A program made the translations under genes and the position numbers. Below are positions 22,356 through 32,993 of a stretch of 37,737 nt of DNA, piece by piece. Origin of the DNA: Chromera velia (lineage: Eukaryota > Sar > Chromeraceae). Where the stretch lies: positions 1 through 37,737 of the forward strand of contig JAHBMJ010000968.1 in assembly GCA_018398765.1 (NCBI GenBank), given 5' to 3'. Position 1 is the first letter of the stretch. Each line of letters begins with the position of its first letter. The notes under the pieces were generated by a model. It had not been told where the DNA came from. It did no database searches and was given only the letters and a program-made list of their open reading frames with translations.

Positions 22356-22619
22356 TGTTGCGTGCCGCTGTATTGTGTCTCGCATGGACCTTGCATTGGT
22401 CTCGGCATGTCCGTCCTGGCTGTCCCGTTCGTGCCTGTACGGGTGGGGGCTACGGCATCTATTTCCGTTTGCGGAGGCAAAATATATCCATGCATTCATT
22501 CCTCTCTAGCCTCATGAAGCGGTCTGTTTCCTCTAGCCTGAACTGACAGTCCATGGACTCGGGTGCACCTATATATTCTCTGTACGTCTATAGCAACCGC
22601 TTACTCCCTGTATATAACA
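22356..22619 (+). repeat. Right LTR (264 bp)
   Basis: Starts TGTTGCGTGCC after the purine tract and ends TATATAACA. Matches 20932-21180. Confidence 0.87.
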
Positions 22620-22625
22620 ATAGGA

Positions 22626-23440
22626 TAACCTCGGTAGCCTTGATATACCCTTATGAGTATCATCCAAATAATACTTTATACTATACTCTATACATGAAAT
22701 TGATTTTAAACATGAATAACTCCTGATACTAGGCCCATAACTGGGATGATAACTCCTGACAACAAGGTCCTAATCTTACGTACTTCAACTTTTAGTTACT
22801 TTCAGTAGGTTTATCAGGCTTTTTGGAATATCTTAAAGCTCTGGCTTTTATCAAATTATTTTTTTATGCTAAAAAGTTACTCTTCAGAGTCTTTTCTATA
22901 TGTTCGTTTCATCCTATTTCATCTTATTACTCAAATTATTTTTTCTATGTTCGTTTCATCCTATTTCATCCCGAAAAGGTCCGGAAATTTTTTAATTTCT
23001 AAAAAGATAAAACGGATCCAGAACATTACGTTCAACCCCCCTTTGCATGATCATTCTTTTTGCTAAAGCAAAAATCTAATTTCTTTTGGCTTCCGGCTCT
23101 ACGCTTTGCTTGAGTGCCGTCGGTTCGAGCGAGCAGTGAAGTCTGCGTCGTGTCTCTGCACTACCGAGGGAGATGCCCTGCCATGTTCTTCATCAACGCC
23201 TTTACTGCACACAGCAAACAGATTGAGAATACCGAAGTGAGCGAGAGGTGTGAGAAGGGTCAGCCAAGAGGAACGAAATATTTTCTTAGGCCGAGTCGGA
23301 CGCAAAAAGAAATTCTCTACCCATCCATCTATGCATCTATCCATTTATCTCTCCATCTATCCATCTATCCATCCATCCATCCAGCCAGCCAGCCTTCCAT
23401 CCATCCATCCAGCCAGCCAGCCATCCATCCATCCATCCAT

Positions 23441-23491
<51 letters not shown>

Positions 23492-23492
23492 C
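22626..23492. other. Non-genic stretch ending in a CATC/CAGC microsatellite
   Basis: The first part is AT-rich. TATGTTCGTTTCATCCTATT and the bases after it are duplicated at 45-base spacing (about 22905 and 22950). From 23319 to 23515 the sequence is CATC and CAGC tetranucleotides. No gene seen on the plus strand. The microsatellite reaches into the 3' end of the minus-strand gene that follows. Confidence 0.6.
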
Positions 23493-26400
23493 CTAGTCAT
23501 CCATCCATCCATCCGTGAAGCCATCTATCCGCTGAATAGAGTGACGAAGTGACTGACCAGAGAGCTTCGCATCTGCTTGCGAATCCGCAGCAGAAGGTCG
23601 CGGGGGGGGCGCAAACGCGCCCCCCGACGCGTCCGCGTAAGAAACGCTCTTGGACACAGGGCGAATCTTTCCGAACGCCGTCGTCTCATTCTCCTGGTCG
23701 TCCCCGAAAGGCACGATTGAGCGCTTCGGTTGGGGGTCGTTGTGGGAAGGGAATTCAGAGTGGGGGAGCATGACTGAGGAGGGTCTGGCTGTGCTTGAGG
23801 GCATGGGCTTGGGTGCCCCGGAAGTTCTCTCTCTCCCCCCCTCATCTCCCAGATGGTCGCGCCACCCCTCGTCTTCCTCGTCGTCCTCTTGGTCGTCCCC
23901 TCCGTCGAGAATGCCACGAATCCGAATGCCCCGAGGGGCGATGCGGATGTACCTGCATTCGTGCATCAATACAATCGCTTTTGCATGTATGCCAATGTGT
24001 GTCTCTGTGTGTGTGCAGAGGCATGGATTGTTTAGAGAGGCAACAGGGACGTATCTGAAGCTATCTAGAAATCCTCGTTGAAGCATCTTGGCATCATCCG
24101 ATGCGGCGGCGTCCCCGTCCACCTCTTCTTCAATTGTATAGACCGACGACCACGCAAGTTGAATGAACACAGGTACATGAACAGCAAGAGAGAGACAGAC
24201 AGACAGACAGACACACACGCACACACACACACACAGGGNNNNNNGGGGGGGGGGGGGGGGGCAAGCGGAGCTCCATCTGGCTGCAGAATTCTCATTCATC
24301 TCTCACGATTCTTCTATGTGCAATTGGCTCTCCCCTCCCTCCACACAGACCGACAAACCGACGGACCTGCCCCAGTCCCTGGACTGGTATCTGTAAGCCT
24401 TCTCGTCGTCTCCGTAGAAGGAGTCCCCCCTGTTGAACTCCATCTCGTGCATCGCCCTGTATCCTCCCCTCAGATTCTCAGACCACTTGAAACCGCCCGA
24501 CCGAGGAGGCAGGTAGTCGGTGTGGAGGTCTTCCATGTAGCGGGTGGGACCTCTGCAGACAGACCGTGGAGTTGGCAGGGCAGCAAAGTCTTGTGTGCGC
24601 TCACATAATAGGACGTGCCGTACAGACCCAATGAGGCAGACATATTATTAGAGCCACAAACGAAAGAATTGGCCCCTAGACATACTGCCAGACAATGGCA
24701 CGACAGGTCCCCGACGAACAAACAAGCAAACGTACGCTGGTACCGACCTGTAACGCGGTTGTTTCCCTGGCTGTTCCCACGGCCAGAGCGGTTTACCCTG
24801 TCCGTTAGAGTCCACGGTCGAGAGCTCGGACAGCTCCGAGTCTCCCTCACCACCTGCCCCTTCGTGTTCCTTCTCTGCCCTGTGGAGGAGCCTCTCGATA
24901 TTCGGTTGGAATATGCACTCTCTGCAGGCAGGTGCACGGACGGGGATGCGAGTCATTTGAGATGGAGGGGGGAAGAACAAAAAACGACAGGAAGGGAGCG
25001 GATCGATGTGCAAGTAGACTCGCAGACCGCCAAGAAAAATAGACTTTTTGCTACGGACAACTTCACACGGACACCAATAAAACGATAGTGTTCCTCTTGC
25101 TGCCCATCTCTCTCCAAACTTCCTTGACAGTTTCTATCGGTCGAAAATCTCAGTTCGATTAATTCGCAATTTTGAAGTCGGAGGGCAACCAACCTGTGGT
25201 TCTCCTCTTTCTCGGCCTGCTCTTTCGTGAGGATCGGCCCACTGCAGGAGAAAAGGAAGGAAGCAAGAAATGAAGACAGGACGGCAGCAAAACGAAGAAG
25301 CAGCAGGCATGAAGAGAGATGGAGAACAAGGAAGGACAGAGAGAACGCAGAGAGGGGGAGAAGGGGAGAGGGAGGGAGAGAGAGAGAGAGAGGAGAGAAT
25401 AAGACGCAGTGAATAACAAGAAAGAAGGACGAGAGGCAGCCGCAAAAAAAAGAAAGCGAGGAAAAGGGACAATGAGAGAGAAAAGCACAGAGAACTAGGT
25501 TTCACAGCATACCTCACTGGAAGACAAAACGAGAAGAGACCCGAGAAAGAATCCACCCGGTACATAGGGGGCGTGCTGGAAGTTGGAAATTGGGCAAGGT
25601 CAAGACTCGGTCAGGAAAGAAACCAGTTTCCTCAAGAATGAGAGAGAAGCGTGAAAATAATGATAAATTGGTAGGCATGTGCGTCTCCACAAAATCTGAA
25701 GTCTGTCTTTCAACGGTCTCGAAGCCAGCTAAACGGCCCACTTGGGCGAATGCGAGATGCCAAAGAAAGAAAGAAAGATTTTAACAGGCTGACTGACAAT
25801 GATTTGCCTCCACGGAGACAGGGCATGCTCTTCTGCCTCTCCCGCGACGCCCTGATGCTCTGTGCTCCTCTGACAAGATGGTCTGCTCTCTCGTCATCCC
25901 AGTCTTTGATTCGTTCCCTCAGTTCCTGCTTCAGCAGCCTAGACCGGGCAGCTCTAGGGACACTGGAGGAGACCTCTGGGTGGAACGAGCAGGCCGCCAG
26001 CTGGCGCGACTGCAGCTCCTCCTTCAATCGCTTCCTCTCCTGCACCCAGCCATGAATTCGTACATTTGTGTCAAAAATTTTCCAAGAACTTTTTCCCCTG
26101 CGAGTTCCAAAAAGTGGAAAGGCATTGCCAGAGCCCAATCAGTCTGCTTGTGGGCATGTTATTGAGAGGGTTGGCAGGCGAGCGATCATCGTGTCTTTTT
26201 TTCTGGTCCCAAATCAATGTGCTGTGGTGGAGAAGTACCAAACTTGAATCTCCATCTAAATATGCCCCAAATTGCAACTAGACCGCTGGATAAGTGACTG
26301 ACCCAAATTCTCCAGTTGAAGTCTGAAATCTGTTCCTCGAAACTGCGAGAACAGAAAGAGACGGGCAGGCATGCAGCATTCAGCAGAATGACAGTCAGAG

Positions 26401-29400
26401 GGAAAAGGTATGTCGCCTACAAATGCACACAAAAGAAATTTCAAACAAAAAGCATTGCGTGCTCGAACGCCGATTAATCAAAAAGTCCACAAACGTTTTC
26501 ACGATGAATAAATTAGCTCGGACAGCAAAAGGAAAAGTCAACTCCGTGTCTTCGAGTATCTCTGTTCTTTCTTCAATGCATCTGTTGTCCTACCGGTCAG
26601 GCAATTCATCTTCCGCAACCTCCATATCGTGCAGCTCTGTTTGTCGTGCAAACAGCTGGAGGACCAGATCCTTTGCCCTGTTGCTGCACGTCTGCAAGCA
26701 CGCACACACCGCATGCACCCGTAGATAATAACTCAATCATTCAATCCATGCATGATAAGAACGATCGAGATAGAATGAGATGCAATCTCACACTAAACTT
26801 GTCTTTTGTTCCCGAGAGGGTAAATGATGCTATAACATCTCCAGGAACAAACCACAGACGGCTACCTTGAGTAATCCAATAAAGAGAACGAACGAAGACG
26901 GACGTCCATAATTCCAGTTGCTGCTCCCTTACCGCCCCCCTCCCCTGGTCGGACATCCTGAGCAAAATTGCTAGACAATAATCCCAACACAGCGGCCCAA
27001 AGAAAAAAAAAATAGGAGGGTGCGCGGATGGAGTCAATGTAGAGAAAGAGAAAGGTGCGTTTCACGAACCTGCTTGTCCAAACCGAGTAACGCTGCTGTC
27101 GTCAGATGGGGGTCCGCTTGCTGTGTCATTGCGAAGGTCTTGGTGGCCTCTGGCTTCGCTCTGATGCGTCCGATCGCACTTTCCCTGTCTTTTGCCTCTT
27201 TGATCTCTTCGTGCACCTGTCTATGGCGTTCCTGTAGATGCTTCGTCTGTATTCTCTCTTTATCTAGGCCTCTGTCAAGGTTGGAACGCAAACGCATTGG
27301 GGAGTACTTTGTTCTCTCCTCTTCCAAACGGATGTCACAAACCTGACGAGAATCGTTGAGAAAGTTTTTCACATTCACAGTCCACCTCCTGTTTCCGTAA
27401 GGATCTCCTTTTTCTCCCCCCCCGGCGATCTTCTGCTTTTGTTTTCCTGCAACTTCCTTTGATGCTTGTCCCGGGGGAAGTGATTTCGTTGATTTGGCCT
27501 CCATGTCGGCCTTCGCCCCTCCCGCTTGTTTTCCTGAAGCAGTGACATTGTTCTTTACGGGTGGGTTGTCTGACCAAATGTTATGCTGAGAGACGTCCGG
27601 GTGTGCACCCTTCCCCGAGAAGTGTCGCGAGTCAAAGATGTGCGCGTGAAGGTGGTAGTGCGTGGACCTGAAGAGTACATAAGATGTCCGGGAAAAGGAC
27701 AAATGATTCAAAAGAGATAACGGAGCACAGAGACGAGAAAGAAGAAAAGCCATTGGTGAAGAGAAACACTGCAAGTTGGTCAGACAAAAATCAAAGCAGA
27801 CAGAGTGGCAACAGCAAAACAGAGAGACAGGGAAACAGGCAGAGACACAGGCACAGAGACAAAAAGACACGCAGAGAGACAGAGAGACGGGCAGAGAGAC
27901 AGCAGAGAGAAAGAAACACAGATACACAGACAAAAAGGCAGAAATGCAGAGGTGGAGATAGGCCGAAAGCACGACCGGCAGACAAAGCGATGGACGGACA
28001 AAGGATAAAACAGGCCGGCAAGAAGAGGGAAAGACCGATAGGCCCAGAAACATGTCCCACAAAGGAGCATGTGCTTCTGTGTGCTCGAAAATCTGCAATT
28101 CCATGCAGATCAGACGAACCTGAAGGCATAAGGAGGTGCCTCTGGTCCGAGGGCTCTTCTGAGTTTTTCGTTCCGCACCCGTCTGTCCAGATCCAGCTCT
28201 CTGGACTTCTCTGTCACTTCCGGCTGGTGGGGGAATTGCGACGTCGAGACGTCAAACGCGGGGGCGCGCCCGGATCGGTATCTGCAAGTAGAAAAGATGC
28301 CAACCATGAGGTAAATAAATCGATCGACACACATGCCGTACAGTCGAACAGCCGAACTCTTAAATTGAGCAGCCACGGAGGAAAGGGACAGCGGGAAGGG
28401 GTGAAGGCTTTCATCTGCTGCTGACAGGAATTCTCCAACGATCCGGTCTCCGAGTCCTCCTGCCATGAGTTCCTCCATCAGGGCGATCAGGGTGCTCTTT
28501 TCAACCGACAGGTCTACCTCTGTTTGTGTGTCGTCTTGATCGGATGATGATGCCGCGCCCCCCCCCTTCTCACGCTCCTGCTCCTTCTCGAGCGCTCTCT
28601 GGTACAGCCTCTCTGCCCTTATCTCCTCTCGGCACAGACACGCCATGCTCCACTCTGCCTCAGTGAGGTCTTCAAAGAGCTCCTCAAGCTGTGCGAAATC
28701 AACAACGCCAGAGTGGTGAGGATCCAGCTTTGCGTACAAGGACGCCACTTTGTCCTGTCTTCTGCTCATTACTAGGCTTCGTGACTTCCTGCAAATGCAT
28801 ATGCGTATATGCGTGGACGTATGTGTGTGCATGAGCAGACAGTCCACACATGCAGGAATCTGCGAACAAAAAGAAGCACTGAAGACGTGATAGAGAAGCG
28901 GTCTGAGAAACAGTGCTTCATTTGTAGAGTGAAGAGTCAGGTGAGAAGGCAGCCTCTGATAAGCAATAAATCTCTTTAGTATACACACAGAGGACTGACG
29001 GAAGGATCCTGGGCTTTCCCTGAATGAAGTCGAAGTCCCCTTCCCAAAGGGCTCCCGGGCTCTGCCTTTCCGCTTCTGTCATACGGACTGCCATTTCATC
29101 CGCTAGGGTCCCGTCTGCCTTCAAAGGTCCTTGGATCTGACTTACAACCTGCCCTCTCTGTGCTGCTAGCTCTTCTTCCAGCTGCTGGAGCGCTGGGTCG
29201 GCACTCCTTTCCGGCATCAGGCCGGGGCCCCTTGAAGGGCCCACCGCAAGCTCATATGTCTTGGATGGCCCCGTTTTGGAAAGGGGGGAAGAGAGGAAGT
29301 GTGTTCGCGTTGATCCTACTGTCGGATAGAAGGTCCCACTCTTCCTTTGGCATGCTTCCATTGATGCACTTAGCTGCCTCGGCATATCCTGCACGGAAGA

Positions 29401-29538
29401 AGAGGGAAATACACGGATACATGCATGTACACACTTCATTGCCGTTTCCAAGGTCATTGCAAGGAAGAAGATCGGACAATCACATACCCTGGGAATGATG
29501 GCCAGGTTGCCTTTCCTCAAACTCTCGGAGCGCTGCAT
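23493..29538 (-). CDS. Twelve-exon gene for a 922-aa EF-hand-like, coiled-coil protein of unknown function
   Basis: Exons, 5' to 3': 29538-29488, 29388-29000, 28788-28426, 28281-28120, 27667-27070, 26957-26904, 26691-26594, 26034-25798, 25241-25194, 24921-24797, 24550-24367, 23952-23493 (stop TAG). They sum to 923 codons. Every junction keeps frame. The weakest are the ends of exons 6 and 8, where alternative sites exist. Exon 3 encodes an EF-hand-like loop at residues about 169-180 (Asp, Ser and Gly in place at positions 1, 5 and 6, but Gln instead of Glu at 12), so calcium binding is doubtful. Charged helices likely to form coiled coils lie just after it, in the second half of exon 5 and in exon 8. 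The C-terminus is acidic, then Pro/Ser-rich. No signal peptide or membrane span seen. Family not recognised; a structural or scaffold role is inference. An upstream exon is possible (acceptor-like CATAG near 29587). Confidence 0.6.
24170..24262. repeat. CA/GACA microsatellite with assembly gap inside an intron
   Basis: A GACAGACA and CACACA run is followed by six Ns and about 18 G residues. It lies in the last intron (23953-24366) of the minus-strand gene, so that intron's length is uncertain. Confidence 0.85.
27790..27960. repeat. Purine-rich GACA/GAGA tract within intron 4
   Basis: The intron 27668-28119 is purine-rich on the plus strand and so pyrimidine-rich in the transcript. It yields a long Arg/Glu/Gln frame on the plus strand (27684-28424) and a Cys/Leu/Ser frame on the minus strand; both are composition artefacts. 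Confidence 0.7.
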
Positions 29539-30575
29539 CGCAGTAGCCTCACGATCGACGGTGGGGTGGAAGACTGCCAGCAGCAGCTATGGATAGGCTC
29601 CCTGACTCACAAAGCTAGGAATGTCAATCTGTGATCGCGCAAGCTTACAAAGAGGCGAAAGCACGTCGACTTCTAGGTATCTGGGAAGGGGTGGAGTTTT
29701 CAAAGAGCTGCGCTACAGGATAAAAGTTAACGAGGGTCTCACCCACTTTCATCCGGGTCAAGTGTACCGTCTGACTGATCTTCTGTTATATATGTCGGGA
29801 TGCTCCTCGCTCTCTATCTATCCTCGAGAGCCTCGATCGATCGGCTGCACGGATCAAGCACCTCAACAGACAATCGAGAGAGAGAGAGAACTATACAGCC
29901 CTATATACACTTGCATGGAAGGAGAGATGGATCGAAGCCCTAGCTCGATTCAAGCACGCATGCATGCATGCAGTGTTCCGCGCTCGCACTGCGCGCGCGC
30001 GCGCACGATCGAACGAAGCGCGCGCAGCAGCACTGCAACATGCATGCACGCAACGCGTATATACATGCAGTGCATGCGCAACACTGAGTGTGCAACACGC
30101 TGCATGGTCGAACGCAATTTTAACCCAAAATAACCGTCGACTGTTCACCGTCGGCTATATTAATATGTATATATAGCTATATATAGATCGATCAGAAACC
30201 GTGAGAATATGCTGACGAGTGCACGAATATGATCTAATCGATAGTAACGTACCTTGTGTGGTCGATAATACGTATTAATACATCGACATACGCATTTACT
30301 CCCAACTTTCTGTGTATATATATATATATATATATGTAAGCCTTGTATTTCCACAGAATTTCGATCTTGGAAGTCAAACGGACTCCACCATCTCTGCATG
30401 AAGTCGGACCGTCTGTACATACATCTGGTCAGCTGCGACCTCAGTTTTGCGACACTTCGTATCATTCCTTAACTGGTTGATTGGCACTCTGAGATTCGTC
30501 GTGCGAAAAGTTACCTTGCCGGTTCTGAGAAGTCTGACAGACCTCGGGCATTCTCTTCAGCTGTTCGCTGCGAGA
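29539..30575. promoter_or_regulatory. Divergent intergenic region with TGCATG cluster
   Basis: Lies between the start of the minus-strand 12-exon gene and the plus-strand gene at 30576, so it probably carries both promoters. At 29958-30106 there is a concentration of overlapping TGCATG/GCATGC motifs and a GCGC run. TA-rich segments follow at 30165-30190 and 30315-30335. In apicomplexan relatives, TGCATGC-type motifs are targets of ApiAP2 factors; applying that here is inference. Confidence 0.45.
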
Positions 30576-31690
30576 ATGAGGACCGAAGATAACAGGTACG
30601 AGCCGGAATCAGAATGGCAAGTCTGCACAGGGCAGTCTGTCTGTCTGACCCAGCGTCCTCTTTTTGAAATCCAGAGACTCTTTGCCTACGTGCGCGTGCA
30701 GCATTCCTCGAGAGCCCTCGTTGGGTCTTTTCACGTTTCCGAAGAGCAATCTGAGGAGGGCGCCTTCCACGCCTTCCTTCCCCATCTGGACTGACGTTTC
30801 CGATCTGAGGAGGGCGCCCTCCACGCCTTCCTTCCCCATCTGGACTGACCCTGAAATCTGGATTTCCCTACCGATGCTCGAAGATCTTCAGCCCTTGAAA
30901 CGTTCTGTCGAGTCGCTTGTTCGCCAAACGAGCCCCATTCCCTTTGGCCAAGAAGAAGAGAACGCACCTCTCCTCCTGTTCTCGCGTCATCAAAGAGGTT
31001 AGCCGTTGGGCCCGGTTTCGATGCAAAGCTTCACTCGGTATCTCCCTGCACTCAAATTCTTGTCCTTTCAATGAACAGGAAAAGCTGCGTGGAGGCAGAG
31101 AAACTCGACGGTCCCTGTTGATTGGCTGTATCGACTTTTTGCTCTCTGGAGGGTCTCCCAAGAAATCGAACATAAGCAGAATCCCCGCATCATCGAAGTC
31201 ACGGATTCTGGAACCCAGACAGATATTCCGGAAGAGGCCGCAAAATGTATGGATGATGCCAGCGTCCAGACTCTCTCCCCAGTGCTCTCTTCTACCGGCA
31301 CACAAGCTGAAATTGAGCCCTCCAGGAAGAGGAAGGTTGCAACAACTGATTCAGAGACCATGACGACGTCTGCCCCTTCTCCGAAAGCTTGCAAGCTCGA
31401 GAAAGGTTGGTCGAAGAAGCAATTCGACATTTCGAGAGCAAATCGTTCGCTTCTCAGCAAGAACAATTTTGTTCTCAGCAGGTCACAAAACCACAACGTT
31501 TCGGGCACAGCATCGATCTCCTGGTCGAGAACTCAAGGTTGGAGCCCCGGTTCTTTCTATTCTGTTCGGCGAAGCCAGCCAGCGGACAGACGCTGGGCGA
31601 AAGAGATCCCTTCACCCATACTGCGTTTACCCTTCCTTCGACAAGAAGCAGAAGAAGCAGGTCGGCGAAAGGGCCTTCTTTCGAAGTTAA
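30576..31690 (+). CDS. Four-exon gene for a basic, probably nuclear protein of unknown family
   Basis: Exons 30576-30595, 30675-30997, 31079-31405 and 31479-31690 (stop TAA). The introns are 79, 81 and 73 bases. All three junctions keep frame (phases 2, 1, 1), giving 293 aa from ATG 30576. The frame is open upstream to 30402, so a further 5' exon may exist. Exon 2 contains a 54-base in-frame duplication (LRRAPSTPSFPIWTD twice). Exon 3 encodes VDWLYRLFALWRVSQEIEH, a hydrophobic amphipathic stretch, then SGTQTD and, 21 residues on, TGTQAE; the first resembles the TQT core of dynein light chain LC8 ligands. SRKRKV is a nuclear-localisation-like cluster. The C-terminus is basic, with a KKQKKQ cluster. 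I do not recognise the family. No other frame across the region joins as consistently. Confidence 0.5.
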
Positions 31691-32403
31691 GATGATTCAT
31701 CAAGTCTTTGATTGTTTGAATTTTGTGTGCTCAGGCGGACCTTTGAGGCGCTCAGAGGCGGCCCAGCGTTCGCAATTGTTGTCATTCAGAGCTGGTTGCT
31801 CTCTAGACAGCAACTTCGGTACTGTTCATGAAGCATCCTTGCGGGAGAAGACACTAAATGCAAGTATTTGGGTCATGTCAAGACTACCGGTCTTGGATCC
31901 CAGCGTCAGATAGATCCTCAGGTCTGAGGGATTGGCGATCCCAGCGTCAAGACAATCCGGGAGGCCGATCGAGGGCCGGATCATGCTGCCGAACCGACGA
32001 TCTGTATGTCATCAATTTCATTCTCTTCGTCAGTTTGGCGATCCTTCGTAATCCGTCGTTTCTTCTAACATTTCTTGTACCAAGTCATACAGATCAAATT
32101 CTAAGTCAACGATTCTTAATGATGAGGTTTGCAATGATGCAAGTATTTTTCATTTCATTAAATTTCATTACAATTTTCTTGAATTTTATTCTGTTTCCAC
32201 AGCTACGGTCTATAGAGCACATCTCTTTCAGGGCGTAGATCTAGGCGTAGATGCACTAAACTAGTTTAAACCATTAGCTTATTAAAAAAATATGTATATA
32301 AAAATACAATCCAAATGTGTAAGTAAAATTAATTCAATTATATTCAATTCCGTGTTTTTTAAAAAAATGATACAAAGTTTAAGCTAATTAATCAATCAAA
32401 AAT
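31691..32403. other. 3' flank and AT-rich spacer
   Basis: A plus-strand open frame (31858-32238) is Phe/Ile-rich and follows the TAA of the previous gene; it is probably UTR or spacer. AT-rich from 32240 on. No gene seen. Confidence 0.5.
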
Positions 32404-32472
32404 CAAGCTATACGGTTAGTGACCATGTTTGATTTGATTATATTTGATTTGATTTGATTTGATTTGAGCTTC
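32404..32472. repeat. TTTGA pentanucleotide array, inverted partner of 34395-34456
   Basis: AGTGACCATGTTTGATTTGA followed by TTTGA units and GAGCTT. The reverse complement of 34395-34456 starts AGTGATCATGTTTGATTTGA and also runs into TTTGA units and an AGCTCAAAT block. Confidence 0.65.
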
Positions 32473-32652
32473 AACCTCAAATATTTGACATTTGAGGTAA
32501 GATTTGAGGTTAACCTCTTAGGGTTCCTCACTGAGTCACTGACTGGCTGTCACTCTGATCATTTTTCTCATGATAATAGTTATTAGAACATTTCTGATGT
32601 GTGTTTCAAAAATTTAAAAAAATATATATAAAATTATAAATTATCAGTTCCA

Positions 32653-32811
32653 TAAAAAAAATATGCCTGTGTGGCAGTGTATATACACTAGTCACTGAGA
32701 CTCACTCTAGTACTAATAGAGATTAAGAACCCGTAAAAAAAATATGCCTGTGTGGCAGTGTATATACACTAGTCACTGAGACTCACTCTAGTACTAATAG
32801 AGATTAAGAAC
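32653..32811. repeat. Perfect 81-bp tandem duplication
   Basis: A segment starting AAAAAAAATATGCCTGTGTG and ending AGATTAAGAAC occurs at 32654 and again 81 bases later, with no internal differences over about 77 bases, so it is recent. Confidence 0.9.
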
Positions 32812-32993
32812 GTAAAATTGATAGATTTGAAATTGTATATGACTTTTTGTTGATATGATAAAGTTAGAGCACGTACCAAAATTGAGGTGACAATCACTCA
32901 GCTTTATGGCACTTTCTTTTCCTCTTCTTTATGATCACTTTCTTCAATGTGAATCGAATCGATCGGTGGTAGGAGCTGCTGAGAGCTTTTTCT

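Larger units (their letters stand above)
20791..22625 (+). mobile_element. Compact LTR retroelement (TRIM-like), complete with 6-bp target duplication
   Basis: The element spans 20797-22619. The left LTR (20797-21180) and right LTR (22356-22619) both begin TGTT and end AACA/CAACA. The identical hexamer ATAGGA directly flanks both sides (20791-20796 and 22620-22625). A primer-binding site, TGGTAACCAGAGC, starts at 21181 immediately after the left LTR, and a polypurine tract (AAGAAAAGGGAAAAGAAAAG, 22328-22347) precedes the right LTR. The interior is only 1175 bases and shows no Gag, protease, RT or integrase, so it must be mobilised in trans. The shared LTR parts (about 245 bases) differ at about 10 positions plus a 4-base indel. 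Orientation is plus, from the primer site and purine tract. Confidence 0.88.

Noticed and set aside
24065-24110. Possible extra exon ending at a TAG near 24065 in the 12-exon gene
   Set aside because: Skipping it and joining 24367 to 23952 keeps frame and yields a much longer C-terminal exon.
27684-28424. 246-codon plus-strand frame rich in Arg/Glu/Gln
   Set aside because: It is the purine-rich complement of a pyrimidine-rich intron of the minus-strand gene and has no homology-like features.
30868-31305. 145-codon minus-strand frame opposite exons 2-3 of the plus-strand gene
   Set aside because: It spans both introns of the plus-strand model, and the plus strand gives three phase-matched junctions with clear donors and acceptors.
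31389-31913. 174-codon plus-strand frame with a helical N-terminus
   Set aside because: Joining 31405 to 31479 gives a better-supported frame ending in a basic tail; the longer frame runs into probable UTR.
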